64,000 nt of DNA from Neofusicoccum parvum (lineage: Eukaryota > Ascomycota > Dothideomycetes > Botryosphaeriales > Botryosphaeriaceae): NCBI GenBank assembly GCA_020912385.1, contig CP087213.1, positions 310,001 through 374,000 on the forward strand, read 5' to 3'. The notes beneath the pieces were generated by a model. That model was not told the DNA's origin. It saw nothing but the letters and a program-made list of their open reading frames with translations, and searched no databases. Shown one piece after another: positions 55,165 through 64,000 of the stretch (position 1 is the first letter of the stretch; each line of letters opens with the position of its first letter). The position numbers were made by a program, and so were the translations under genes.

Positions 55165-57087
55165 TCAAAAGCTGTATCTGAAGTGAACATTTTCAAAGTC
55201 CGTCATGTCGTTTTCTGCGTTGAGGCGACCCTCAAATGCCGACTCCTCAGCAGAAACACCCCTTTCCGCAAGAATTTTATCCCGATATTGGTTTGTTTTC
55301 CTGCCTGCAAAGCCTCAGCAAGAACATCCGGGGCACGGGAAATTTCGGGATGTTTCACTCACAGTAGGTACACCACGCTCCCATCAACACAAATTGCAGG
55401 CCATACATGGCTGAGCAGACGGTGATGGCCGGAATGTATCTCGGTGCGTCCTTCGCACGGAAGACCTGCGCTCCGGCAGCGTTGCCGGCACAATACGCAA
55501 CGAAGAGAATGGTGCTGGTCACGGACTTTTTGGTGCGTCCTGCCACGTTTGAAGGAAGAAGCGTCCATATCACTTTGGAGATAACGTCAGTATGCAAACC
55601 TCTTACCGCTACCCCATACTCTGTGATCACCTACAAAGCCCCGTGACGTTTCCCGTCACCGTCATGAGATACATCCCCCATCGCGTCCAAAGCAGTCCGT
55701 CCTTTGGCAGCAGTGCAAGGACGAGCATTCCAACGAATGATGGGATGACAGAGATCATCATAAAGAAGACTAATTGGAACGTCAAAATATGCTTCTCACT
55801 CATATAAGTTCACTTACACCTCATATTCGGCTTTCGTAACGTCATCATACCAACGAAGAGAAACCACCCAATAGATACCAGATTCTGCGGCAGCCGCCCT
55901 TTGACGATCGTGTCCAGCGACGAGAAGCCGAACGAGACATACACCAAGTTCCCAAACGACGTCGTCCCGCCATTAGGCAAGCTATTCGCCAACGTCGTGA
56001 AAAAGAAGAAGTACGTCTGCGGATCCCTAAACGTCGTCCTCACCTTGACCAAGCAGCACCAAGTCAGCACCGCTGCACTCGTCCGCATCGGCGGGGCGGG
56101 GAAAACCTACCTGGTCCCACTTCCACTCCGGCCTCTTCTGGCCATCGCTGCCGGTCTGGTTCCGCACGACGCGCGCCACGGCCATGCGCTTCTCCTCGCC
56201 GCTCAGCCACCGCACCTCGCGCGGCGTGCCCAGCACCGCGAACGCCAGCCCGCTCAGCACGACCGTCAGCGCCCCCAGGAAGAACGACACCCCCTTCCAC
56301 GCCGCCACGCCGCCCGCGTGCGCCTCAGCGTGCCGCCCGATGCCGTAGTTGATCAGCTCGGTCAGCACGCCCATGCCTGCGTTGGCCGTGCCCCAGATGA
56401 TGGCGCGCATGGTGTGCTCGCGCGCGGTGTAGAAGGAGCCCGTGATGAGGAGGAAGGCGGGCGAGATGGTGCATTCGAAGAGGCCTTGCAGGCAGCGGAG
56501 AGTGGCGATGGTGGCGAAGTTGGTGCTGAAGGCGATGCAGAGGACAATGAGGCCTGGGCGAGGCGTTAGATGCTGGTGAGGTTTGAGGGGGAAGGAGTGG
56601 CACAGACCCCAGAAGAACATGCAGAGTGCGAGCGTGCGCCCCAGGTGGATGCGCTGCATGATGAAGTTACCGGGGAAGGAGAAGGCGAGGTAAGAGAGGT
56701 AGAAGACGGTGGTGAGCCCTGTTGGTGTCGGGTCGCTTAGCAGGCGCGTCTCTCTGTGGGTGAAGGATTGCGGTAGGAGCACGTACATGAGAACTGTTGC
56801 CCGACAAGATGCGTGTCCTCGCGTAGACCGAGTGTTGCTTGCGTGGCTATTGAGGTCTTGTCTGCCTGCTGCGTACCGTAACAAACCCACATGAGCGGTA
56901 GTAGCCACCAGTCAATCTTGCGGAGGAGGGCGGCATATTGCTCGTCAGTATATTGGTGCTCGGCTTGAACGATATCGACCGCTATTTTGAGGGTCTCTCC
57001 CTTTGCGATGTCATCTGAAGGATCATTTTGGACACCAAGACCCTCCTCAGCACCTTTAACGGTGTCTTTTTCTGTTTGGCTTGCCAT
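55165..57087 (-). CDS. MFS transporter, allantoate permease/anion:cation symporter family (Dal5/Tna1-like)
   Basis: Predicted 12-span plasma-membrane carrier for organic anions, 521 aa. Seven exons: 56787-57087, 56608-56718, 56111-56553, 55818-56043, 55635-55769, 55363-55572 and 55165-55304; every junction is GT-AG and phase-consistent. ACS-family landmarks: LLPLMWVCYGTQQADKTSI, VGQQFSWLTTVFYLSYLAF (across junction 1), FPGNFIMQRIHLGRTL, RCLQGLFECTISPAFLLITG, EVRWLSGEEKRMAVARV, DPQTYFFFFTTLANSLPNGG, KPNMRFFFMMISVIP, WTLLPSNVAGRTKKS, AGAQVFRAKDAPRYIPA and the tail ending DFENVHFRYSF. Members carry allantoate, ureidosuccinate, nicotinate, biotin precursors or related acids; substrate cannot be read from sequence. 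The presence of allantoicase in the window makes allantoate attractive but unproven. All motifs are intact. Confidence 0.92.
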
Positions 57088-57537
57088 GGTGTAGGGCGTG
57101 GTGCCAATGGAGGGGAATGCGCCTGAAAGGTTGCGAACAATGAACATGGAACTTAAGGTACTGTTGCATTCATTTATAGAAAGTAACCTTGGCTCAGTAA
57201 GCTCTGATAAGCCTCCATACTGTAGATCTTTCACGCAAAAGATATCGTTCCCTGCAAGGATTGTTACATGCACCCCGGTCTATCGGTAGTAACACCCCAC
57301 CTTCGGGACGTCCACAGCGAACTCCGCGTAATGTGATAACACTAGATACAGAGGTGTGCAACTGAAGTCTTCTTTCGAGTGCGGAATTACTTAGATTCAA
57401 TTCTCAAGGCCATCTGGATAAATACCTCAATCGCTTATGCAGTAAACCTACTTGGCGGGCTCTATCTGCTGGGATACTTTTCTATCCAGTGCTATTTCTT
57501 CTACCCCTCAGTTTATCTTCTCCGGTAAACTCACCAC

Positions 57538-59119
57538 TCACTCCGCCCGTGCAGCACCCCGCATTTTCCGGGTATTACGCCACCGATGGCCGTAGCGTAG
57601 CTCTGCCAAAGCAAATGGACAAGAGATTAGGACGATGGCAGCGCACAAGGTGAAAGCCCAACCAACGCCGATGGCACGGATCATTGGCTGGATGGCGGCC
57701 GTACCCGCAGCGGCGACCAGGCATCGCGAGAGATTCAAGCAGGCAGTCACGCTGAAAGACTGCCTCTGAAAAAGATCAACGACCAGGGTTGCTTTGAGCG
57801 CTGCACTTAGCGGTTGTTGCCATTGCTCCGCTCGGGAGTTATGAAAGCCACTTACAGAATGTTGCCAGAATGCACGTGTCCAGGCCACCAACGAAGAAGG
57901 CAAGCGTGATGGACACCACGATGTGGACGTGGTATTCAATAACCCAGCCAAAAGCCACGACAGACGCGATGAAAAGCACGGTGGGGATGATCATGGGTCG
58001 GATGCGAGCCCGTTCAATGTGCTGGACTTCCCTCACATGGCCGCCCAGCTGCTCCTTCTCGCGGGCCAGCTGCCGCGCGTACTCCAGATTGAGCACTTTG
58101 CCGGTCAGGACGCTTGCGCACAGGGAGCCGGTGCCGTTGGAGATGTACGTCAAGCCGATGTACAGCTCGGTCAAGCCGTAGCGCTCCGAGTACAGCGACG
58201 CCGTCGCAACCATGCTCATCTGCCAGACCGTGTAGCATACGCCAGTAAACATGACACTGCACAGCACCTCAGGCTCCATCAGCAGACGCAGTGTGGCAAC
58301 GATGTCCACCTTAAACGGCTTCCGCGGTAGCGATTGTGTCTCCGTCGGCGGTGTCTTGGGCGCATCGAGCCAGAGCAGCGGTGGACGAAGGTACCTTGGA
58401 GGCGCAACGCTACCATCACCGACGATACTGCGCATGGTCTCGGGTACCAGGAGCGCAACGAGCGCAAGGAGTGATGCAGCGAGGCCGAGCAGGAAGAAGA
58501 ATATGCCGTGCCAGCCTGTGTATTGGGCGAACACGCCGCCCAGAACAGGGCCGAAAGCTGTTGCGAAGCCCGCCAGAGCGCTGTAGTTGCCCATGAACTG
58601 CCCGCGCCGGCTGGCGTGCACCAGATCGCCGATCAGACCCGCTCCGATGGCCGTCGTGGAAGCAGAGCCCGCTGCCTGCAGCGCCCGCAGTGCCATGACA
58701 CTGGAGTACGTGGAGCATAAACTGAGGCCGAGACAGGCGCCAAGGTAGATGGTGAGGGTGGCGAGGTAGAGGGGGCGGCGGCCGACACTGTCGCCGATGG
58801 CGCTCCAGAGCATGGGGCTGATGCCCTGAAAGACGAGATACGAGGTGATGGTGAGATTTATGGCGGCGGTTGAGACGGACAGGTCAGCGGCGATGGTGGG
58901 AATGGCGGGTGTGTATAAGTTGGAGCTTAATGGACTGAGAAGGCCGACGATGCTGGCGATGGAAACGACGACAGCGCGTTGTCTGGAACTAAACTTGCTG
59001 TATGTATCGGCGGGCTCCGCTTCTTCTACTGGTGTCACTACCTCGCCATCATGCTGCATTTTCTCGGCGTCTTCCGTCTGAATGGGCACTGCTTCGACGC
59101 CTTTCACGGAGGAAGACAT
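57538..59119 (-). CDS. MFS transporter, DHA1 drug:H+ antiporter-like
   Basis: Predicted 12-span multidrug or polyamine/organic-acid exporter, 508 aa, exons 57856-59119 and 57538-57800 (GTAAGT...GTGCAG, phase 1). The N-terminal 45 residues are acidic and cytoplasmic. Landmarks: NLYTPAIPTIAADLSVSTAA in span 1, motif A-like AIGDSVGRRPLYLATL (about 105-120), RALQAAGSASTTAIGAGLIG (motif B region), LAGFATAFGPVLGGVFAQYT (motif C, antiporter signature) and a large central cytoplasmic loop with KTPPTETQSLPRKPFKVD. Exon 2 supplies the last two spans and a basic tail (RHWRNTRK-like RWRNTRKMRG). Closest known groups are yeast Qdr/Aqr1/Tpo1-type carriers. It lies upstream of, and on the same strand as, the ACS transporter with 450 bp between them; no evidence for co-regulation. 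Confidence 0.9.
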
Positions 59120-60500
59120 TATGTTGACGAAAAATAAGGTTTGTGGTAAACAGAAACGACATAGATATGTAGAGGGAAAGAGATAGAGGCGACTGGAGCG
59201 TGGGGAGGGGAAGAAAGTAATTTCGGGCGGTCATCTTTAGCAGCCATGAAAAAGTTCTTGCTCGCATAAGCTGACGTTGAGTGGTGGGTCAAATATTTCG
59301 ACGATAGTCACACACCCCCAGCTGAGCTAGCAGACACGAAAAGTGAACCAGAGAATTATCCTTGTCGCCGCTCGGCTGCTGTGTACCTATGTACCCTTGC
59401 TGGTGGTCACGATCGGTCCGAGCCATTGCAGCAATCCGGATGCTTTCAGCCTCATGCAGCCGTGAAGCCACGTCTTCCCCGTCAATTCATTCCGGCAAAA
59501 CCAAGATGCATCTATGGCATTTTCCATTCTTGGTGACTTGAGCCGCACGAGCTCAGCCTTGCAAACTATGCGTCATTATCCTTGCATCTCGTCAGCGGCT
59601 TGCTAATCGCTAGATCTCCCACGCGCAGGAGGCTTCACCGCAAGCGGTGATACTATTACACGTTCACCCACGGATAAAATCGCGCAAGGCTACGAGCCCG
59701 CGGGCCATGCAGCTATTTGATTATTCTGTTACAAATGAGTGTTGGTCAGAGCCGTCGTAAGCTCGACTATGTTCCCTGTAAGGAATGTTCCGTTGCACAG
59801 GATGATCTACATGGGTATGAACATCAAGCCTTACTCTTAAAATAATTTGGCTGTCCAAGCATGCGTACGCTTCGGAGACGCAAGAGATCACTTACGGGGG
59901 ACCGTATATCCTTAGCGAATCCAAAGCGGGGATGTGATCGCGTGCGTGGCAGAGCATGGTTACGCCACGATCCATACTTTCCAAAGAGGGATGCAGTCCT
60001 CACTGAGATTATGACGGCGAGCTATGATAGGTTGGAGATGGATTTTCCATCACAAACCTGAACGAGTCCAGACCCATTTACGGAATTCAATTTCTCATGC
60101 CGTCGGATTTTAATGCCGAGTCTTTCACCTGAACCTCCCGTCGAAATTGAGAGATGTGATGCGCTTACTGCAGATACGGAGCAGTACAGATGTCTTATCC
60201 AAAGCGCTTACATGCTACGCAGACGAGGTACTTGCATCGGACCCTTAGCTAGAGACACACGCCAAAGTGCACCTTGCTTACGACTTGAAGTCCTGTGATG
60301 GTGTGATTCCTCGGGTGAATGCACCAGAAACAACTGGGTCTGGCTGAACAGTCACTTCCAGTTTGGTTCTCCATCCTCAATCACTGGGCTTGCTGACAGT
60401 TGTGATAGTGAAGCGTCAGATGTCTCATCGGCGAGGAATGCGCGTAGTTCAAAGAGGATGGCTTCGGTGCGTCATTCAGGGAGTAAATCCCTTCGGTAGG
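59120..60500. other. 1.4-kb divergent intergenic region
   Basis: Between the DHA1 transporter (minus) and the FAD oxidoreductase (plus). Only short frames; nothing recognised apart from the promoter element noted separately. Confidence 0.45.
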
Positions 60501-60508
60501 TATATAAA
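60501..60508 (+). promoter_or_regulatory. TATA box of the FAD oxidoreductase gene
   Basis: TATATAAA, 143 bp upstream of the ATG at 60651, in an AT-leaning 5' flank. Confidence 0.6.
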
Positions 60509-60650
60509 GGTCCAAGAAATGGATGATAGGTAGTCTCAACTTCTCAACCCTCTCAAGTATTCTGAAGCATTTCGCCTTATTCTCCACTCTTTGAATCACT
60601 TGGGTCGGCCCAAATTCAGATTGCTTCTCCATACTTCTGCACAAACCACA

Positions 60651-62048
60651 ATGAAGGACACATTCGACGTCCTCATCGTCGGCATGGGCCCCGCAGGCCT
60701 AGCCGCTGCGGCCAAGCTAGGCGAATCTGGTCTCAACTTTGCCATCATCGATGCTGGCAAGGCCGTTGACGACCGTGACCGCTACAGCCCAGACGACTCC
60801 ACGCAGGGCCACGGTGGCGCGGGGCTCTTCTCTGACGGCAAATTCTCCTTCTTTCCATCTGCCTCGGACCTCTGGTCCCTCCCCCGTGGGACGGATCTCC
60901 GCGCCGCGTATGACTGGACATGCAGTGTGCTCCAGGCAGCCGGTCTCGATACGCCGCCATTCCCAGACAACCCCAACGCGTACTCGCCGGGCCACGCGCC
61001 AGGGACGGAAGAATGGGTGCTCAAAGCCTACCCGTCTGACTACCTCTCGCTGGACGCGCGGCTGGCACTGGTCCGCAGCATGGTCGAATCATGCCGCGGC
61101 ACCATCTACAGCGAGCGCAAAGTCCTCGACCTCGCGCACGACGCCGCGCTCGACCGCTTCACCGTGCAGACACAGCACTCGCCGACCAACGAAGTCAGCT
61201 ACCTGACGGCCCGGCGCCTCGTGCTGGCATCCGGGCGCTTCGGCCCGCTCGAGCGCTGTCTGCGCGGCCTCACGGCGCACCACGCCTTCCGCCGGCTCGA
61301 GGTCGGGTTCCGCATCCAGCAGCGCAGCGACCGCGCCTTCTTCCGCGACATGCGCCAGCTGGACCCGAAGCTGCGCATCCGCGAGCCGGGCGGCGGCGTC
61401 GAGTGGCGGACGTTCTGCGTCTGCCGCCAGGGCGAGACGTGCTTGACGCAGACGGGCGGCCTGTGGACCGTCTCCGGCCGCTCGGACTGCCCGCCCACCG
61501 GTTGGTCCAACTCGGGGTTCAACACGCGGGTGTTCGACGAGGGGCTTGCGGAGAGGGCGTGGCGGCCGCTGGAGAAGGCGCTGGGGAGCGCTGGTGCGCA
61601 CTTTGAGGTCTCGGCTGCTGCGGTGCTCCGTGGTGATGCTGGGGCTGTGGCTGCGCTGGACCGCATCTATGGCCCGGAGTTGAGGGCGAAAATGGCGGAA
61701 GGGCTGAGGCGGCTGTCGCTTGCTTTCGAGGACCTTGGAATGGATGAGGATGCCAAGCTGATTGGCCCCACGCTTGAGGGCATCGGCTGGTATCCGCAGG
61801 TAGATGGGGATCTGAGACTCCTTGACGCTCCAGCCTGGGTTGCTGGAGATACGTGTGGTCTGTTTCGTGGGATCGTGGCGGCCATGATCAGCGGTCATTA
61901 CGCTGCTGCCTCGGTCATGAATAACACGCGCCACGTGCCTCCTTCGTCTAAGTGCGAGACGTGCTCTGAAGATTATTTCTGTAAGTCTTGCATCAGATTA
62001 GCAAGGGGTGGACAGCCTAAGGTTTCAGATTTTGCCTGTAGGAGCTAA
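60651..62048 (+). CDS. FAD-dependent oxidoreductase
   Basis: Single exon, 465 aa from the ATG at 60651. The N-terminal dinucleotide-binding fold DVLIVGMGPAGLAAAAKLGE (GxGxxG) is followed by the acidic ribose-binding region IIDAGKAVDDRD and a Gly-rich HGGAGLFSDGKFSF loop typical of the 'FAD-dependent protein, C-terminal' class related to bacterial YhiN/dehydrogenase-like flavoproteins. A second nucleotide-binding-type strand is RRLVLASGRFGPLERC, and the FAD-closing motif near the C-terminus is APAWVAGDTCGLFRGIVAAM. The last 35 residues contain C-x2-C-x5-C-x2-C (CETCSEDYFCKSC), a possible zinc or iron site not usual in this fold. No signal peptide, so cytosolic. Substrate unknown; it could be a stand-alone reductase or a tailoring enzyme. 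Confidence 0.82.
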   Translation: MKDTFDVLIVGMGPAGLAAAAKLGESGLNFAIIDAGKAVDDRDRYSPDDSTQGHGGAGLFSDGKFSFFPSASDLWSLPRGTDLRAAYDWTCSVLQAAGLDTPPFPDNPNAYSPGHAPGTEEWVLKAYPSDYLSLDARLALVRSMVESCRGTIYSERKVLDLAHDAALDRFTVQTQHSPTNEVSYLTARRLVLASGRFGPLERCLRGLTAHHAFRRLEVGFRIQQRSDRAFFRDMRQLDPKLRIREPGGGVEWRTFCVCRQGETCLTQTGGLWTVSGRSDCPPTGWSNSGFNTRVFDEGLAERAWRPLEKALGSAGAHFEVSAAAVLRGDAGAVAALDRIYGPELRAKMAEGLRRLSLAFEDLGMDEDAKLIGPTLEGIGWYPQVDGDLRLLDAPAWVAGDTCGLFRGIVAAMISGHYAAASVMNNTRHVPPSSKCETCSEDYFCKSCIRLARGGQPKVSDFACRS

Positions 62049-62494
62049 GCTATGAAGACGACAGCTTGGTTGTCTGAAAGCTAGTACTATGCTTACATCA
62101 CACGAAGCTTCCCGCTATATATAAATCATGAATTTCTACTCTCCAGTCGCTATGCTAGGATTGACTAGTCTCACTGTGCTAGGGCTGATGTTAGTGACCA
62201 GGCTTCTCGTTGAGACTAATTGACTTGTTAGACCAATAGTAATTAAGCACCATGTCGAGAATGTCTATCACAACTTGATTAAGGGTAGATACCAAACGCT
62301 ATACCGGTTTGGTTTCACATTATCGTTCATCATTAGACCACACATAAGTGGATGCTTTATATCTTGCTGATAAAATATAAACGCTAATACTTTACTCAAA
62401 CTAAAAAGAAGAGATGAGAGCATTGTTTCCGCAAGCAAGTGGGACTCAGGAATATTTGATCAAAACTCTGATATTTGCGTGGTTTTGTGGCAGC
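62049..62494. other. 450-bp AT-rich convergent gap
   Basis: 3' flanks of the FAD oxidoreductase and the ankyrin gene. AT-rich, no ORF or repeat of note. Confidence 0.5.
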
Positions 62495-62890
62495 TCATGA
62501 TTGCCACTCGGACTCCGATGTCTCTTCCAATGTTTCCCTTCGCGGCCCCCAGTCAGGTACGCATGCCTCATTCCGTTCTTGCTCGCGCTTCAGGAAGGAA
62601 AACCATCCGCTGCCTCCTACAAAATCTGATGACCTTGTATCAATCCTCCTAGTGTCCAAAAGTAGCCTTATTACATCATGTGACTCGGCATATGACAAAG
62701 GTGTTCGGCCCCAGGAATCCTTCGCGCCCGGGTCAACCATCTCAGTGTTCAAAAGTGATTTTACCACTTCAGATGTTTTAGCATATGATAGAGGAGTGCG
62801 GCCATGGAGATCTCTCGAATTGGGATTAGCCCGAGAGGAAAGTGTCAACCACATTAGCCCGCAATCACGTGTTTTACTATTAGCCCAACG
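62495..62890 (-). CDS. Ankyrin-repeat fragment, probable last exon of the edge gene
   Basis: Frame open from just after a TAG at 62891-62893 to the stop at 62495. It codes WANSKTRDCGLMWLTLSS (worn ankyrin start), then RANPNSRDLHGRTPLSYAK and VDPGAKDSWGRTPLSYAES, two clear ankyrin repeats, and a polar tail rich in Glu/Ser. The first ATG (62854) lies inside the repeat region, so this is not a full gene. A TAATAG acceptor before 62890 is in phase with a GTAAAT donor after the codon at 63014 of the larger ankyrin frame, which would join both through a 123-nt intron. The alternative is disruption by a small insertion. Confidence 0.55.
   Translation of the reverse strand, partial: RWANSKTRDCGLMWLTLSSRANPNSRDLHGRTPLSYAKTSEVVKSLLNTEMVDPGAKDSWGRTPLSYAESHDVIRLLLDTRRIDTRSSDFVGGSGWFSFLKREQERNEACVPDWGPRRETLEETSESEWQS
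62824..62886 (-). repeat. Three GGGCTAAT direct repeats
   Basis: GGGCTAAT occurs three times on the minus strand within about 60 bp (near 62825, 62857 and 62882), at the point where the ankyrin frame is interrupted. It may mark an insertion boundary or a small repeat. Confidence 0.45.
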
Positions 62891-63004
62891 CTATTACACT
62901 AGCCTCCATACTACCCCTTTTTTCACCTTCTTACTACAACCGAGGTTATTATAATGGCTCCCGTATTCTTCCGAATGCGTAGTATATAGTCAGCTTAGAT
63001 AGCT

Positions 63005-64000
63005 TTAATTTACAAGATAGCGGCGTCTTCTTTTCTCGCACCGTTCGACAGAAAGCAATGTCGACACAGCTTGGAAATTACCAGATTCGGCAGCGTATGA
63101 AAGAGGAGTGCGACCGCAATCATCTGTCAAGTCTAGTTTAGGACCATACAAATCTGACCTCAGGTGTACTTCGTGCCTTCTGTATGTCGTAGCAGCGTAG
63201 GATAGTGGACTTCGTCCGTGGGTTTCCTCAAATTCTGGATGTACCGTGAGGATTCGGGCCAAAAACTCGGCGATTTCGAGATGACCGTTCTCGATTGCGT
63301 GAAACAGTGGGGTTCTCCCTAGGTAATCCTTGGATGATGGGCTGACATCCTCTCTACTCAGGAGTAGTTTGACGATGTCGAGTAGACCTCTCTGTGCAGC
63401 ATATGCAAGTGCACTGTTTCCGCTGTCGTCTTTTGCATTTGCATCAACCTGATCTGTCTTTAAAAGTGCTTCGACAATGCGTTTGACCTCCGATTCATGG
63501 CTGATATCCAGTATCCAGGGAGACATATTTTCAGAGTATCCATGCCAGTCCCTTGTCTCTCGTTTCCAGGAAGAGCGATAAATATAGTGCTCAGACCGTG
63601 CTTCGATACTCTTTTGGACAGCTACAAGAAGCGGGGTTATTCCTGAAGCATCTCTTTCGTCGCAGTTGATGTCTTCTATTTCCAGGAGGCTTTCCAATAT
63701 TCCATTGGAGAATGGATTTCTGGCAGCGTAATGCAATGGTGTCCAGTAGTCGTGGTCCTTAAAGTTCACATCGATCTTACCGGATTTAAGGAGCAACTGA
63801 GTTACGCGGAAGTCACCCAGTTCGATTGCAAAAATAAACGGCGTGCGCCCAAGCTCATCAGGTGCGTCCATAGAACTCCCGCGGTCTCGGATTGCTTGGA
63901 TCATTCGATAGAGCTTTTTCTGTACCATGACGTGTGCAATTGTTGTCCAAGAACAGCGAGATGCTCCAGTGTTTTTGTGTCTACTCTCGGGCTGAAGGGA
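63005..64000 (-). CDS. Ankyrin-repeat protein, truncated by the window edge
   Basis: Frame open from the right window edge to the stop at 63005; the first ATG in the window is at 63928, but the frame continues upstream without a stop to base 64000, so the gene probably starts outside. It codes seven to eight ankyrin repeats (for example DAPDELGRTPFIFAIELGD, VNFKDHDYWTPLHYAARNP, VDANAKDDSGNSALAYAAQ, VSPSSKDYLGRTPLFHAIE, LTDDCGRTPLSYAAESGN) with a polar insertion around WKRETRDWHGYSENMSP. It ends in a basic CEKRRRRYLVN that is not ankyrin. It is probably the C-terminal repeat region of a larger protein, possibly an NLR or other STAND protein as at 3-8 kb, but the N-terminal domain is not in the window. 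Confidence 0.75.
   Translation of the reverse strand, partial: SLQPESRHKNTGASRCSWTTIAHVMVQKKLYRMIQAIRDRGSSMDAPDELGRTPFIFAIELGDFRVTQLLLKSGKIDVNFKDHDYWTPLHYAARNPFSNGILESLLEIEDINCDERDASGITPLLVAVQKSIEARSEHYIYRSSWKRETRDWHGYSENMSPWILDISHESEVKRIVEALLKTDQVDANAKDDSGNSALAYAAQRGLLDIVKLLLSREDVSPSSKDYLGRTPLFHAIENGHLEIAEFLARILTVHPEFEETHGRSPLSYAATTYRRHEVHLRSDLYGPKLDLTDDCGRTPLSYAAESGNFQAVSTLLSVERCEKRRRRYLVN

Overview
The window is nuclear DNA of a filamentous ascomycete (Pezizomycotina). The evidence is short GT-AG introns of about 43-120 nt with CTAAC/CTGAC-type branch sites, a HET-domain gene, a NACHT-type NLR, Ser/Thr-rich wall-sensor-like and AA1-like (Alt a 1 family) secreted proteins, and fungal forms of APN1, DIM1, CorA and allantoicase. 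The AA1-like gene points to Dothideomycetes. No prokaryotic operon, CRISPR array, tRNA or rRNA was seen. Exon junctions below were read by eye from splice signals, reading phase and family motifs.

Layout. 0-9 kb: a small secreted AA1-like protein, then an NLR-type gene (alpha/beta-hydrolase, NACHT, ankyrin). The ankyrin tail of the NLR seems to continue in a separate downstream reading frame, behind a 422-bp interruption that holds three GTGCC-N10-GGCAC repeats. A decayed gene relic follows. 9.6-40 kb is a housekeeping-like block: a 1201-aa unknown, a cyclase-family enzyme, a divergent DIM1/APN1 pair, a single-pass Ser/Thr-rich membrane protein, an unknown 631-aa protein, a DOPA 4,5-dioxygenase-like protein, a small membrane protein, a DsbA/FrnE-like oxidoreductase, a Frag1/DRAM/Sfk1 membrane protein, a CorA Mg2+ transporter and allantoicase. 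40-64 kb is gene-sparse and accessory-like: a HET gene, a small unknown, a minisatellite tract with a GC-rich structured block, two small C2H2 proteins, a secreted SGNH/GDSL hydrolase, two MFS transporters (allantoate-permease-like and DHA1-like), an FAD-dependent oxidoreductase and an ankyrin gene running off the right edge.

How the genes relate. DIM1 (18S rRNA dimethylation) and APN1 (base-excision repair) share one 335-bp intergenic promoter. Allantoicase and the allantoate-permease-like transporter could both serve purine-nitrogen use, though they lie about 16 kb apart. The NLR, HET and ankyrin genes are the kinds of genes used in fungal non-self recognition.

Most unusual observations: (1) the NLR has a GHSLGD nucleophile elbow and a split ankyrin tail; (2) introns cut active-site motifs exactly, between the two cysteines of CPWC in the DsbA-like gene (a stop-free 51-nt intron) and just after the catalytic Ser of the GDSL hydrolase; (3) a 15-unit 13-bp minisatellite (TATCCTGCAGCTC) has a related second array 1 kb away, and between them lies a GC-rich block resembling group II intron RNA.
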